Part shown: positions 16,669-25,225 of the stretch, in pieces | Layout of the letters: every line of letters starts with the position of its first letter | Numbering within the stretch: position 1 is the first letter of the stretch | DNA from: Paenibacillus sp. MMS18-CY102 | Lineage (GTDB): Bacteria; Bacillota; Bacilli; Paenibacillales; Paenibacillaceae | DNA length: 64,000 bases | Assembly (NCBI RefSeq): GCF_009789195.1 | Contig: NZ_WSTC01000001.1 | Location: 124,001 to 188,000 of the forward strand | Direction: 5' to 3' | The notes under the pieces: model-generated | What the model was told of the DNA's origin: nothing | Databases searched by the model: none | The model's input: the letters and a program-made list of their open reading frames with translations, nothing else | Position numbers and translations under genes: made by a program

Positions 16669-17110
16669 CTGTATCCCCTCCCAACTGCTCTAGCTTGTCT
16701 TTAATCGCGGCAGGCAACGGCACGCCCAGCACACCAAGGTTTTCGACGACCGACAGCCCTTCCCGCGCTACATAAAAGTAAATAGCCGCTGTACGGAAGA
16801 TAGGAGCGCCAGATTGAATCCATTCGTCCATCAGCGTCGCCAACCCAACTACGACCAGTACAACGACCTTACGAATGCCTCCCCAATACATAACCTCGCT
16901 ATTCACTGTTCGCCGCTTGACTGCTCCCAGTACACCCGAAACGTAATCAATCACCATTAAGGCCAACAGTAGTTGCAGCGACTTATCCCATCCTCCTAGC
17001 AAATCGCTGATGACGATACCAGCCGCTGCTACTGCTCCGCCGATGGCTGTTTCCTTTCCAGTGGTTCCTACCGCTGCTGTATAAATTGTAGATGCATATT
17101 CTTTAATCAT
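16640..17110 (-). CDS. Phage holin
   Basis: Holin-4/TcdE-BhlA-type family, 156 residues. Several hydrophobic helices: ETAIGGAVAAAGIVI, LQLLLALMVIDYVSGVLGA, and VVVLVVVGLATLMD. The motif IDYVSGVLGAVKR followed by WGGIRK is typical of Firmicute phage holins. ATG at 17110 has GGGAGA seven bases upstream; a longer reading into the XkdX-like gene is not supported. It overlaps the endolysin start, giving a holin-endolysin cassette. Confidence 0.92.
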   Translation of the reverse strand: MIKEYASTIYTAAVGTTGKETAIGGAVAAAGIVISDLLGGWDKSLQLLLALMVIDYVSGVLGAVKRRTVNSEVMYWGGIRKVVVLVVVGLATLMDEWIQSGAPIFRTAAIYFYVAREGLSVVENLGVLGVPLPAAIKDKLEQLGGDTDANIGSGKK

Positions 17111-17125
17111 TGCTACGTCTCCCTT

Positions 17126-17157
17126 CAAAATAAAACAGCTCCGCATTATGCGGAGCC
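17126..17157 (-). terminator. Hairpin with T-rich tail before holin
   Basis: Minus strand GCTCCGCA-taa-TGCGGAGC then TGTTTTATTTTG. The XkdX-like stop codon TAA lies in the loop. It may attenuate transcription from tail genes into lysis genes. Confidence 0.65.
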
Positions 17158-17292
17158 GCTTGTAATTAAATCAGTCCTGTTATTATCGACCAGATATGCA
17201 TCCACGCCAGGCATAAGGTCAGGTCGCTTCGTTGCAACATAGTCGTACTTGTATGCCCCATCAATGATGCGCTGGGCCAAATATGCCGCCAT
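17146..17292 (-). CDS. XkdX-like small phage protein
   Basis: 48 residues, MAAYLAQRIIDGAYKYDYVA at the start, comparable in size and position to XkdX, which sits between tail-fibre genes and holin in PBSX-type phages. AGGTG lies 7 bases upstream, and the ATG overlaps the stop of the preceding gene as TAATG. The role of XkdX itself is unknown. Assignment is by position and weak similarity. Confidence 0.65.
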   Translation of the reverse strand: MAAYLAQRIIDGAYKYDYVATKRPDLMPGVDAYLVDNNRTDLITSGSA

Positions 17293-17672
17293 TAGAGCGC
17301 ACCTCCCAAAATTAGTTCGTCGAGCGCAGCCTGCATTAAAGCTTGTTTTTGCTTTAAATCTGCTAATTGCTCCGTCAACGGCTGCTGATAGGTGGGCTGC
17401 TGCTCAATGTTGTCAGGTTCGGAATGTACAAACTCCAACGTGCCAGTCTCCGTATTAATCCGATAGCCACCGCACTCTGCAAAATCCTGCCCATACTGCC
17501 CGTATTCAAGTTCCAACACTCCGACCGTATCTGGTACGCGCTCAGCCAACGCGGCGTACATCTCGAAGTCCTGCTCCTGTGTTGTAGTTACAACGCTACC
17601 TGAACGCTCGCCTGTATCGACGATTACGTTGCCGGTCGCCAACTCGTAATAAATCTTTCTGCCTATTTGCAA
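17292..17672 (-). CDS. XkdW-like tail-fibre-associated protein
   Basis: 126 residues; not firmly recognised. The N-terminus GRKIYYELATGNVIVDTGER resembles a short beta domain seen in XkdW-like and DUF2977-like proteins encoded after the fibre gene. The C-terminus is a Gln-rich helix (QQPLTEQLADLKQKQALMQAALDEL). TTG start with GGGAGGAG seven bases upstream. It lies between the fibre gene and the XkdX-like gene, so a fibre chaperone or accessory role is likely. Confidence 0.6.
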   Translation of the reverse strand: MQIGRKIYYELATGNVIVDTGERSGSVVTTTQEQDFEMYAALAERVPDTVGVLELEYGQYGQDFAECGGYRINTETGTLEFVHSEPDNIEQQPTYQQPLTEQLADLKQKQALMQAALDELILGGAL

Positions 17673-17686
17673 AGCGTGTCTCCTCC

Positions 17687-19141
17687 CTATGCGATCTCAG
17701 CGAATGCGTACCAACGAACGTTAGCGACTTTATTGCCTGTCCAATCATTTGTGTAAGCCTTAACCGTAAAGCCATTATTCCCTAGCGTAAAGCCACTAGT
17801 CTGATTTGTTGTAAACGACATTGCGCTGCTATTGACGTAATAATAAAAGTTTACAAGAGTGTTGCTGTAATTTTTCCCGACTGAAAACTCGCCGGCAAAT
17901 CCAGTCCCATTGCTATCAAGGACATAGCCCAAAATGTATTTAGGTGCAAAACTTAGCCCACCCACCGTCAGGTTACCATTGCTGTCGGTCGTACCCGTAC
18001 CTGACGCGGCCCCGCTCCCGGCCGGTTTCCATCCACTTCCGTCGTGATATTCGAGTTTTCCAGCGTTTATTCGGGTATATGCCTGCTGAATTCCCATGAC
18101 ATAAAGATAACCATTTTTTATATGGAAATGACTGTTTTCCAAGTCCAGTGTACTTCCAGGCATACCTGCGATTGTTATGCCGCCGTCGCCTCGAAAAGAA
18201 AGACGCTGTTGGTCTGTCGCATCCGTCCGGCGTAATATATCAACATCGGCGTTAACCCACCCTGTACCTGCAACTACTCTGCGCAACCTAGCGATGAACC
18301 CAGATACATTACCATTGACCGATCCTGTCTCTCTCCTCAATTCCACAGTATCCCCAACAGTAGAGCCTAGTGTCGCTGTAGACTGTGAGGTTACAATTCC
18401 CGTAAATGAGGGGGAGGCTTTTGGAGCGTATTGAGTATGCGGATCATCCGATGAATTGTGGTTACCCGCATGCCATAAATCACGCCAAACAGGAGTAAAT
18501 GCTGCATCCGCTGTTGTTGCAATGCGCCCAGTATCGAAGTATTGAAACTGACCGCCCATCGTCATACGCATGCCCATTGCCCCCATGGTTGGATGTGTAT
18601 TGGCATACTTATAGATGCCCCCATCGACAATATACGCATTCATAGCATAGAGCGTAACACCCGCGGTATTTGCAGATATCTCGACCCAGTCTCCAATGGT
18701 TAACTCCTTGCTATCCACCGCCTTAATATGCAATCTGCCACTCATGCTATCGCCATCACGCTTTACGGCGTTTTCCAGCGTCGTACGTGGTGTATCGTAC
18801 CAGTTTGCCTTGCCTGTAATCGCCTTAAATCGGTTCGCAAACCACGACAGCCACTGCGTCAATTTGCCAGTAAGTCCCGTTGGCACCAAAGTAGGATTGA
18901 CTGTACGATCACCAATTCGATCATCACTCACCGCATCCATACCCGTCATGGCAGTATGCAGTTCTTCGATGGCTCCAGCAGCCGTCTTCGATGCTGTTGG
19001 CACCGTTGACATATCTCCGACGTCCGCTTGCCTTGCGGCATTAGCATCGATAATTTCAAGGTTTTCACGATACGCCGCTCGCGTAACGTTCTCATTTCCT
19101 AACGGTTTTTTCAAACCCAAACGGGATGTTGTTTCTGGCAC
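17687..19141 (-). CDS. Phage tail fibre / receptor-binding protein
   Basis: 484-residue fibre. The N-terminal 60 residues (TTSRLGLKKPLGNENVTRAAYRENLEIIDAN split over the baseplate-anchor motif) match phage fibre anchors of Paenibacillus and Bacillus. The centre holds repeated beta-rich segments with HAGNHNSSDDPHTQYAPKAS, a typical collar/fibre signature, and the C-terminus is a Ser/Thr/Asn-rich beta domain likely to bind the host surface. It follows the DUF2313 gene after 13 bp. Confidence 0.85.
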   Translation of the reverse strand: MPETTSRLGLKKPLGNENVTRAAYRENLEIIDANAARQADVGDMSTVPTASKTAAGAIEELHTAMTGMDAVSDDRIGDRTVNPTLVPTGLTGKLTQWLSWFANRFKAITGKANWYDTPRTTLENAVKRDGDSMSGRLHIKAVDSKELTIGDWVEISANTAGVTLYAMNAYIVDGGIYKYANTHPTMGAMGMRMTMGGQFQYFDTGRIATTADAAFTPVWRDLWHAGNHNSSDDPHTQYAPKASPSFTGIVTSQSTATLGSTVGDTVELRRETGSVNGNVSGFIARLRRVVAGTGWVNADVDILRRTDATDQQRLSFRGDGGITIAGMPGSTLDLENSHFHIKNGYLYVMGIQQAYTRINAGKLEYHDGSGWKPAGSGAASGTGTTDSNGNLTVGGLSFAPKYILGYVLDSNGTGFAGEFSVGKNYSNTLVNFYYYVNSSAMSFTTNQTSGFTLGNNGFTVKAYTNDWTGNKVANVRWYAFAEIA

Positions 19142-19154
19142 TCGTTTCAGCTCC

Positions 19155-19700
19155 TTACGTAAATTTCTCGAATTCGTCCCATGTCAGCCCGAGCGCATCA
19201 AGCTCGTTCCATGTCAGACCTTTTGCATCAAGCTCATCCCATGTCATGTAATTAAAAATGAACGTTATTGGTAAATGCGCAGGCTTGACCAATTCAATAG
19301 CAGCCTTAACGTCGTTCATGTTCGATGGGATACCAGTAACATCATTAAATGTCACTGTAATGACGCCATCCTCGAACGAGATATCGACGCCCCCGTTGGT
19401 CCAACTATTCACGACAAGCTGAATAAGTGCGGCGTCCGCCTTGCCCGACCCACGCATTTTAGACTTGATAACGGCTCTACGATCTTCCAATGTCTTTGTC
19501 GGGTCCGTGACGATACCGCATTCTTTTTCATAGATCAACAACGCCCAGGTCGCCGTTTCAATATCAAGCTGAAGCAAAAAATCTGCTAACCTGCTGCCGA
19601 AGGAATCGAGCCGCTGCCCAATCGAATGATTCAGTTCAGCGATAAACGGGTCTTGACGAAATATCTTATGCAAATTTTTCGTAAGCACGCCGCTATACAA
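19155..19700 (-). CDS. DUF2313 baseplate protein (XkdU-like)
   Basis: Baseplate wedge/fibre-connector protein of PBSX/Mu type (YmfQ family). Residues 1-150 show the family pattern, with DIETATWALLIYEKECGI and LEDRRAVIKSKMRGSGKAD. The C-terminus is unusual: a tandem ten-residue repeat TWDELDAKGL, TWNELDALGL, TWDEFEKF replaces the ordinary end. TTG start behind AGGAG; it overlaps the baseplate J gene by 8 bp. Confidence 0.88.
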   Translation of the reverse strand: MYSGVLTKNLHKIFRQDPFIAELNHSIGQRLDSFGSRLADFLLQLDIETATWALLIYEKECGIVTDPTKTLEDRRAVIKSKMRGSGKADAALIQLVVNSWTNGGVDISFEDGVITVTFNDVTGIPSNMNDVKAAIELVKPAHLPITFIFNYMTWDELDAKGLTWNELDALGLTWDEFEKFT

Positions 19701-20751
19701 GGCTCACCACTCCTACAATAGCAACCATCTTGTCGCCAACAGATATATTTCCGCTGCCGCCATTGATCGCCAAGTTCGCATAATCGTCTACGCCCTCGCT
19801 GTTTAGCACCGCTTCGCCGATCTTAGCGTATGACACATAATCCGAACGAAAAGCAATGCTCTGAAGATAGCTAGCACAGGCCGAAGTGATATTTGCTATA
19901 ACTTGCGCATCACTATAACCCGGCAGCTTCTGTACTTCCACCTCGATATCAATCGTTAGCGCCGTTGCGCTGACAACATAGCAATGAGCGCCAATTGGCG
20001 CAGCTCCATTGCCAAGCCCCTCGCTGTTTGGATCGATATACGCCTGTACCTGCGCCACAAGTGCCGAGCTGGCTGGTTGCTTGTTCTGGTCAATGATGAT
20101 GACTTCAACCGTATTGGGCCCTCGTTCAAGCGGATAGATGTCAGCGTCGCCTACACCGCTAATTTCCTTCGCCCATTGATAATAATGCCACCTATTGCCG
20201 CTTGTCGCTGGTGTTTGCGCTGCTACATAATAGCGCTCGCGTAAGCTTGTGTCACTTTCCGCCTCATACCCGTCATGCGTAGGAAGCGCGTTGTTCACGC
20301 TTGTAATGCCCGATAAAGTAACAGGCATTTGCGTGATTTGATTGGCTGGCACATTGCCTGCCTGACCGCTGACCATGCTCATGATCGGAACCGTTCCTGT
20401 TCCCACAATAACCACGGCTTCCGTTGCGGCGAATTGGATGCCGTTACGCGTTTCGAACAGATCACCAGCTTGCACCGTGCCGTTACCAGCTACCTGTACA
20501 GCACCTACCGCCTTTGTCGCTGCGTTCCGTTTGATGCCCTTCCGCTGATAAACAAATCGCTCTAGCAGCGCATCCGTCAAATTATCAACGTCCAGCATGG
20601 CCGACGTATCCTCTTGTTTTTTGTCCAGCTTCGCGACGGATATTGCAGCGCTCTTCAAAATATCGTATACCAAGTAACCAGGCGTCTTATCATAGCTATC
20701 GCTAATCGCGCCAAGCAATTGCTCCAAAATCGCATTAGTAGATTCGGCCAT
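19693..20751 (-). CDS. Baseplate J-like protein (XkdT-like)
   Basis: Baseplate wedge component, 352 residues. It has DALLERFVYQRKGIKRNAAT near the N-terminus, the VSGQAGNVPANQIT beta segment and DTSLRERYYVAAQTPATSGN, all characteristic of gpJ/XkdT proteins. It overlaps DUF2634 by 17 bp and the DUF2313 gene by 8 bp, in the conserved R-S-T-U order of PBSX tails. Confidence 0.93.
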   Translation of the reverse strand: MAESTNAILEQLLGAISDSYDKTPGYLVYDILKSAAISVAKLDKKQEDTSAMLDVDNLTDALLERFVYQRKGIKRNAATKAVGAVQVAGNGTVQAGDLFETRNGIQFAATEAVVIVGTGTVPIMSMVSGQAGNVPANQITQMPVTLSGITSVNNALPTHDGYEAESDTSLRERYYVAAQTPATSGNRWHYYQWAKEISGVGDADIYPLERGPNTVEVIIIDQNKQPASSALVAQVQAYIDPNSEGLGNGAAPIGAHCYVVSATALTIDIEVEVQKLPGYSDAQVIANITSACASYLQSIAFRSDYVSYAKIGEAVLNSEGVDDYANLAINGGSGNISVGDKMVAIVGVVSLV

Positions 20752-21181
20752 CTATCTTCACCTCACTTTCGACCGCTTCGACGATGCCGCGCTTTGTCTC
20801 GACCTGAAAAGTTAGTATCACTTTGCTGTCCAGCCGGTCGACTTCCATATCACTAATGCCTGTGATTTCGGGATGGAGTAGCACCTTTTCTTCAAGCTGC
20901 CGCTTTAGCTCCGAGCTGATTACGCCCGCTGGCAGATCGCGCCTTCCAATGTAGTGCTTAAACTCCAAGCCAAATCCTGTTCCGTCATATATGGGATATT
21001 GGTCAATCTCCGTTATAATGAGCAGCGTTACCCATTGCCGAATAGCCTGCTCATACGTCGCAAGCACCGGCTTTCCGTCTCGGATTACAACACTGTTGCT
21101 TTCAAAATCAAACAAAAACACGTTACCAAGCGACGGGCTTGTTAACGTGTCTAAAGACGGTAATATGGTTTCCGGGAACAT
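20735..21181 (-). CDS. DUF2634 baseplate protein (XkdS-like)
   Basis: 148-residue gp25/W-like baseplate component. The domain reads YEQAIRQWVTLLIITEIDQY and YDGTGFGLEFKHYIGR. ATG at 21181 with GGTGGG upstream starts two bases after the DUF2577 stop; an in-frame upstream extension to 21220 lies within the previous gene and is less likely. Confidence 0.9.
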   Translation of the reverse strand: MFPETILPSLDTLTSPSLGNVFLFDFESNSVVIRDGKPVLATYEQAIRQWVTLLIITEIDQYPIYDGTGFGLEFKHYIGRRDLPAGVISSELKRQLEEKVLLHPEITGISDMEVDRLDSKVILTFQVETKRGIVEAVESEVKIDGRIY

Positions 21182-21182
21182 A

Positions 21183-21440
21183 TCAGCCCACCTTATCCAA
21201 AACGAAATAGATTTGTCCACCTTCTGATGGCAGTACGATCACAAGATCGCCAGCAGCGAGCGACAGCTCACCAATCCGACTAGAGAGGATAACATCTTCG
21301 GCGTCCAATACGATCTCATCAGTCAAAGATAGGCTAATTGCAGGCAGCGGAGAAAGAACCGTTGCGACAGTTGCGCCGGACGCTGCCGGATTGTTCCGTT
21401 CTTTAAACATTTTCGCGACCTCAACTGCCCAATTCTTCAC
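21183..21440 (-). CDS. DUF2577 phage protein (XkdR-like)
   Basis: 85-residue beta-rich protein of the baseplate hub region, normally encoded between XkdQ and XkdS. The stretch EIVLDAEDVILSSRIGELSLAAGD matches the family pattern. GTG start overlaps the XkdQ-like stop by 4 bp (GTGA) with GGAGG seven bases upstream. Precise role in the baseplate not established. Confidence 0.85.
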   Translation of the reverse strand: MKNWAVEVAKMFKERNNPAASGATVATVLSPLPAISLSLTDEIVLDAEDVILSSRIGELSLAAGDLVIVLPSEGGQIYFVLDKVG

Positions 21441-22426
21441 CCTATCGCCTCCAATTCAACGCTGACCTTATGAATGCCTTTTGCAACCGAATGACTTGCG
21501 CTCTTAATTAGATACCTGCCTACAATGCCCGTTACTGGCTCGTTAATATCAATCAAACGGCCTGCGCGGATATCATCATGCCCCAACATGGTAACCGAAC
21601 ACTCGTCCCGCACCTTGTTTGCCTCCGATAACGTTGTACGAGCGATTTGGCGGGCTTGTGCGGCGTTTTTCTTGTCGAGGGTAACAATCCTTGTTAATTG
21701 ACCGTATCGTTTAATATTCGCAGCGTCTAACGCTTCAGCGAACACTTTCGTCGACTTGTCTTCCTCACTTACGACAACCACCTTATTTGCCATGTCCTCT
21801 ATGCTGCGCGTTCGGCTTGGCTCCGAAATAAGGCTAGCTGCTGGCACCAGCGGCGTTTGTGGACTTAACCGGATCATCGGTCGAATGAGAAGGCCCGCCC
21901 GAGGGCGAACCGTCAGTACATCCCCAATCATCTCCATGAAATAAGCAATGCCTGTTTCCTGGGTTGCTTGTCCCAATAAATCCGTAATAATGTCACTGAC
22001 AACCTCGCCCTTATATATTTTGGTGACAAGTGTTTTAATCGGGCTGATGTTATGCCTGATGTTGAAACGGTCACACAGTTTCGCAATTGCGCTGCTCGTG
22101 CTGCTTTTTTTAAACTGGATGACGGTCTGGTTCTTGTTTAGATACCAAGCAAAATCGTAGCAGGTCAAGCTCTTTCCTACACGGCCAGATGGCGAAGATG
22201 ATACAACGACATAATGCCCAAGCATTGTGCTCCCGTTAAGCAGCGCGATGATATCGCCCTCTTGAATAAATGTCTTCGACGGGAAGCCTGCCGTTTCACT
22301 GGCCGCATAAGCAAAAGTAAGCTCCGCCCCTAATGTATCCATATTGCTCGACCAACCGAGCTGACCAACCGAACTTGTAAAATCAATCATTTGTCCATTC
22401 CGTACAACTGCAACCCGATGCGCCAC
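21437..22426 (-). CDS. Tail hub protein (XkdQ-like, gpD type)
   Basis: 329-residue tail hub/late control D-type protein: an N-terminal beta domain (VAVVRNGQMIDFTSSVGQLGW), SSPSGRVGKSLTCYDFAWYLNKNQ, and a C-terminal domain with MLGHDDIRAGRLIDINEP. It would form the trimeric hub on which the tail tube and sheath assemble. GTG start behind GGGGGTG. Confidence 0.9.
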   Translation of the reverse strand: MAHRVAVVRNGQMIDFTSSVGQLGWSSNMDTLGAELTFAYAASETAGFPSKTFIQEGDIIALLNGSTMLGHYVVVSSSPSGRVGKSLTCYDFAWYLNKNQTVIQFKKSSTSSAIAKLCDRFNIRHNISPIKTLVTKIYKGEVVSDIITDLLGQATQETGIAYFMEMIGDVLTVRPRAGLLIRPMIRLSPQTPLVPAASLISEPSRTRSIEDMANKVVVVSEEDKSTKVFAEALDAANIKRYGQLTRIVTLDKKNAAQARQIARTTLSEANKVRDECSVTMLGHDDIRAGRLIDINEPVTGIVGRYLIKSASHSVAKGIHKVSVELEAIG

Positions 22427-22427
22427 C

Positions 22428-22853
22428 TTACCGCACCCCCGGATTGACGAATTCTTTCAATTCAAGCGTGTATGGAATATCTCCAGCCCGATCCGTACCA
22501 TAAGTGAAACCTTCGATCAAACAAGCTATGTTCAGCACTTCCAGCCCATCCTTGGCTGTGACAATTAACCGGATCGGCTCTTTGCTGCTTTTCCAACGAT
22601 TCACGATGTTAACACATTTCCAGCCGATCGTTTTAGCCGATACAAAGGAGTATTTCTTAACTGGGAAGATGGCGCTAATTGATATCGCCTTCAGGTCGCG
22701 CGGTCCTGGCAGATTCAGTTTCCCAATGCCATTTACATCGCCAACCAGCTCAAATTCCTCATTCATGCTCGGGATCGGCAGCGAGAATTCGGCTGGAGGC
22801 AATGGCAGCACGAGAATTTCCCGCATGTTTCGAGCGCTCAATACAAAATTCAA
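22428..22853 (-). CDS. XkdP-like baseplate protein lacking LysM domain
   Basis: 141 residues matching the N-terminal part of XkdP-like proteins (PPAEFSLPIPSMNEEFELVG, then RDLKAISISAIFPVK, and RLIVTAKDGLEVLNIACLIEGF). PBSX XkdP continues into a peptidoglycan-binding LysM domain; here the protein stops before it. No frameshifted LysM remnant is visible, so this looks like a natural short form. TTG start with GGAGGG six bases upstream. Confidence 0.8.
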   Translation of the reverse strand: MNFVLSARNMREILVLPLPPAEFSLPIPSMNEEFELVGDVNGIGKLNLPGPRDLKAISISAIFPVKKYSFVSAKTIGWKCVNIVNRWKSSKEPIRLIVTAKDGLEVLNIACLIEGFTYGTDRAGDIPYTLELKEFVNPGVR

Positions 22854-22865
22854 TACGTGCCCTCC

Positions 22866-25031
22866 TTACATATTTCCGAGTGCGAGCTTGACCTCACCGA
22901 ATACACGCATGCCGACTTCATCGAGAAATTGTTCATTGCCGATGACGTTGCCTTGAATAATGATGTTGATGACTGGTGCGCTGCGGCTGTTCGATATCAT
23001 TTTCTCCGATTTGTCTGCCGGAATGACTTGGCTGCCATTAGGCAAATTGACGATCTCGCCGCCACGTTCATTAATTTGAGCTAATCCACCTTTAAAGTAA
23101 GGCGTACCATGGGCAAACGTCGGGATTCTCGGGATATTTACCCCGAAAGAGTTGCCGCCGACTCCCGGCACCCAGCTCGGAATATCAATGCTAATGCCAT
23201 TAACGCTGTCAATAACAGTGTTTACGAGCGAAATGATTGCATTAAGCGGCGCTTTTGCATAACTCGGAATCAAGCCAAACGTATTGCTGAATACCTGTAC
23301 GATGCCATCCCATGCGCCTTGCCAATCTCCAGCAAATACAGATTTAACAAACTGCGTAAGCCCCCCGAATGCAAGCTTTACACTCCCGATAACAGATGTA
23401 ATTGTCCCGATGAATTGCTGGCCTAACGGGAAAGAGTTCAGCCAGGCTCCTACTTGTGTAACGGCACTGACAATGCTTGTTTTGATGTTCCCCCAAATAC
23501 CAACGATGCTGGACCCTAGCCGCCTTCCGCCTGCAACGATCTTGTCCCAATTTTTCCATAGCAAAATGCCTACAGCGACAGCAGCTCCTATTGAAATTGC
23601 AATAATGCCGAAGGGATTGGCTGCCATTACGAGGTTCATTGCTGCTTGGGCAATCGTAATTCCCGCTGTTGCCGCTCTAAACGACTTATACATCATCGTG
23701 ACCTTATTGACGACTTGCTGCGCAACAAATGCTCCTGTTAGCCCTGCAATGACAGGCAAAAGCCAATCGGCGTTGTCTTTCACCCATGAGACCGACTTTG
23801 CAAACCCATCCATCACCTTGGCACCAACGGAAAATGCCTTGTTTACACCCGATTCAATATTAGCTGAATTGTCAGTAAACCATTTGCCTAATTCGTTGAG
23901 TTTCGGCAGTACCCGCTTCGCAACCGGCACAAGCACCAACATTTCAAGGTTACGGCCAATGCCTTTGAATGCTTGGCTTGCGTTGTTGTATTTGATATTG
24001 CCAATTTCCTGCATCGTGTTTTTGGTCGAATCAAACTGCTTTTTAACATTGCCATACGCTCTAACGACACGATCCTCTAAATCTTCTGCTTGGGTGCCAA
24101 ATAGCGCTACGGCTGCTGCGTTCCGATCAGCAGGGTTTTTGATGGCGTTAATGGCTTTTACAGTAGTCAAAAAAGCTTTCTGTGCAGTCTTGCCGCCTGA
24201 CGCAAATTCCTGCGTCATCTTCTTCCCATTCAACCCAATCGCCTTGTATGCGTCGATAGACGCTTTTGATCCATCCTTCGTTCGGATGCCGAACTCTTTG
24301 ATCCCATCCCCGACCTTATCCAATGCAAATGCCCCGGCATCCATGCCAGATGCAAAAACATCAAACATTCCTTCGGCTGAAAAACCCAGTTTGGCGAAAT
24401 ACGCACTGTATTCATTCGCGCTATCGATCAATTCGCCCGACTTATTAAGGCCCTTTCGAGCGCCTTGCGCAAGCAAATTATAGGCTTGTTCCGAGGTAAT
24501 CCCGAACTGCTTCGCCATCGTGTCCGATGCTTTTAACGATTCGGTAATATCCTCACCGAACACATCCCGATACGTGACCGCCATTGCAGTCGTCTTCTTC
24601 AACTTGTCGCCAATCTGCCCAGTAACCTGCTTTGTCAGTGTCATGGAGCTGACGACATCATTGAAGTTTTCGCCTAGCCCCTTCTTATACAAGTCAGATG
24701 CACTTTTCTCCATTTTGGCAAGCTCTGCCGTACTGGCACCAGTAGCAGCCTGGAAGGTTGCCATTGAGGAAGAGTATTCTTTTATAAAATCGATGCTGCC
24801 GCCAACTGTATCCATCGCCGCCTGAATTCCAACAACAGCCGTTGCAGTTAAAGCAGCATGCTTTGCAACAGCGGCGAAACCCGAAACGGCGGACTGGCGA
24901 AACGATTGTACGTTGTTCCGAAGCACACTCATCGAACGAGATTGTTGCCTCGTTCGATTCGCGATATTTCGCATTGGGGCTGTGAATCGGTCTCTCAGAT
25001 TCAATATCGTATTAATGGTTCTACTGGCCAA
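22866..25031 (-). CDS. Tail tape measure protein
   Basis: 721 residues; sets tail length and is ejected at infection. The N-terminus is coiled coil; TP901-type core motifs such as GASTAELAKMEKSASDLYK and AVTYRDVFGEDITESL lie in the first 200 residues. Hydrophobic segments around 430-500 could insert in the membrane, and the C-terminal HGTPYFKGGLAQINERGGE is the usual end motif. TTG start behind GGGGG. At about 0.15 nm per residue the tail would be near 100 nm, a rule-of-thumb estimate. Confidence 0.95.
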   Translation of the reverse strand: MASRTINTILNLRDRFTAPMRNIANRTRQQSRSMSVLRNNVQSFRQSAVSGFAAVAKHAALTATAVVGIQAAMDTVGGSIDFIKEYSSSMATFQAATGASTAELAKMEKSASDLYKKGLGENFNDVVSSMTLTKQVTGQIGDKLKKTTAMAVTYRDVFGEDITESLKASDTMAKQFGITSEQAYNLLAQGARKGLNKSGELIDSANEYSAYFAKLGFSAEGMFDVFASGMDAGAFALDKVGDGIKEFGIRTKDGSKASIDAYKAIGLNGKKMTQEFASGGKTAQKAFLTTVKAINAIKNPADRNAAAVALFGTQAEDLEDRVVRAYGNVKKQFDSTKNTMQEIGNIKYNNASQAFKGIGRNLEMLVLVPVAKRVLPKLNELGKWFTDNSANIESGVNKAFSVGAKVMDGFAKSVSWVKDNADWLLPVIAGLTGAFVAQQVVNKVTMMYKSFRAATAGITIAQAAMNLVMAANPFGIIAISIGAAVAVGILLWKNWDKIVAGGRRLGSSIVGIWGNIKTSIVSAVTQVGAWLNSFPLGQQFIGTITSVIGSVKLAFGGLTQFVKSVFAGDWQGAWDGIVQVFSNTFGLIPSYAKAPLNAIISLVNTVIDSVNGISIDIPSWVPGVGGNSFGVNIPRIPTFAHGTPYFKGGLAQINERGGEIVNLPNGSQVIPADKSEKMISNSRSAPVINIIIQGNVIGNEQFLDEVGMRVFGEVKLALGNM

Positions 25032-25054
25032 GGGGACACCCCCGTTCTAGAAGC

Positions 25055-25225
25055 CTATTTGCCTCCAAATATTCGTTTCATTTGCGCTGCTTCCGCCTCG
25101 TGATGCTGCTCCATCCATATGTGATAAGCCTCGAACTCGAGCGGAGACAAATTCGTCATCCGCTCATGGTCATGGCCGCGCACGACGTACCAGCCAATCA
25201 TGCGCAGGTCAGCATCACGGTTCAT
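25055..25225 (-). CDS. Frameshift extension of tail assembly chaperone (gpGT-like)
   Basis: 56-codon reading frame (MNRDADLRMIGWYVVRGHDH...) in the -1 frame relative to the XkdN-like gene, starting as TAATG at its stop. It is most likely expressed as the C-terminal extension of the upstream chaperone through the A AAA AAC site, and possibly also alone from the ATG. The W-Y-V-V and H-HEAEAAQMKRIFGG features resemble small XkdN-partner ORFs before tape measure genes. 23 bp separate it from the tape measure start. Confidence 0.75.
   Translation of the reverse strand: MNRDADLRMIGWYVVRGHDHERMTNLSPLEFEAYHIWMEQHHEAEAAQMKRIFGGK

Noticed and set aside
23284-24483. 399-codon open frame on the plus strand
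   Set aside because: It lies antisense within the tape measure gene, has no ribosome binding site and its composition mirrors the codon bias of the real gene.
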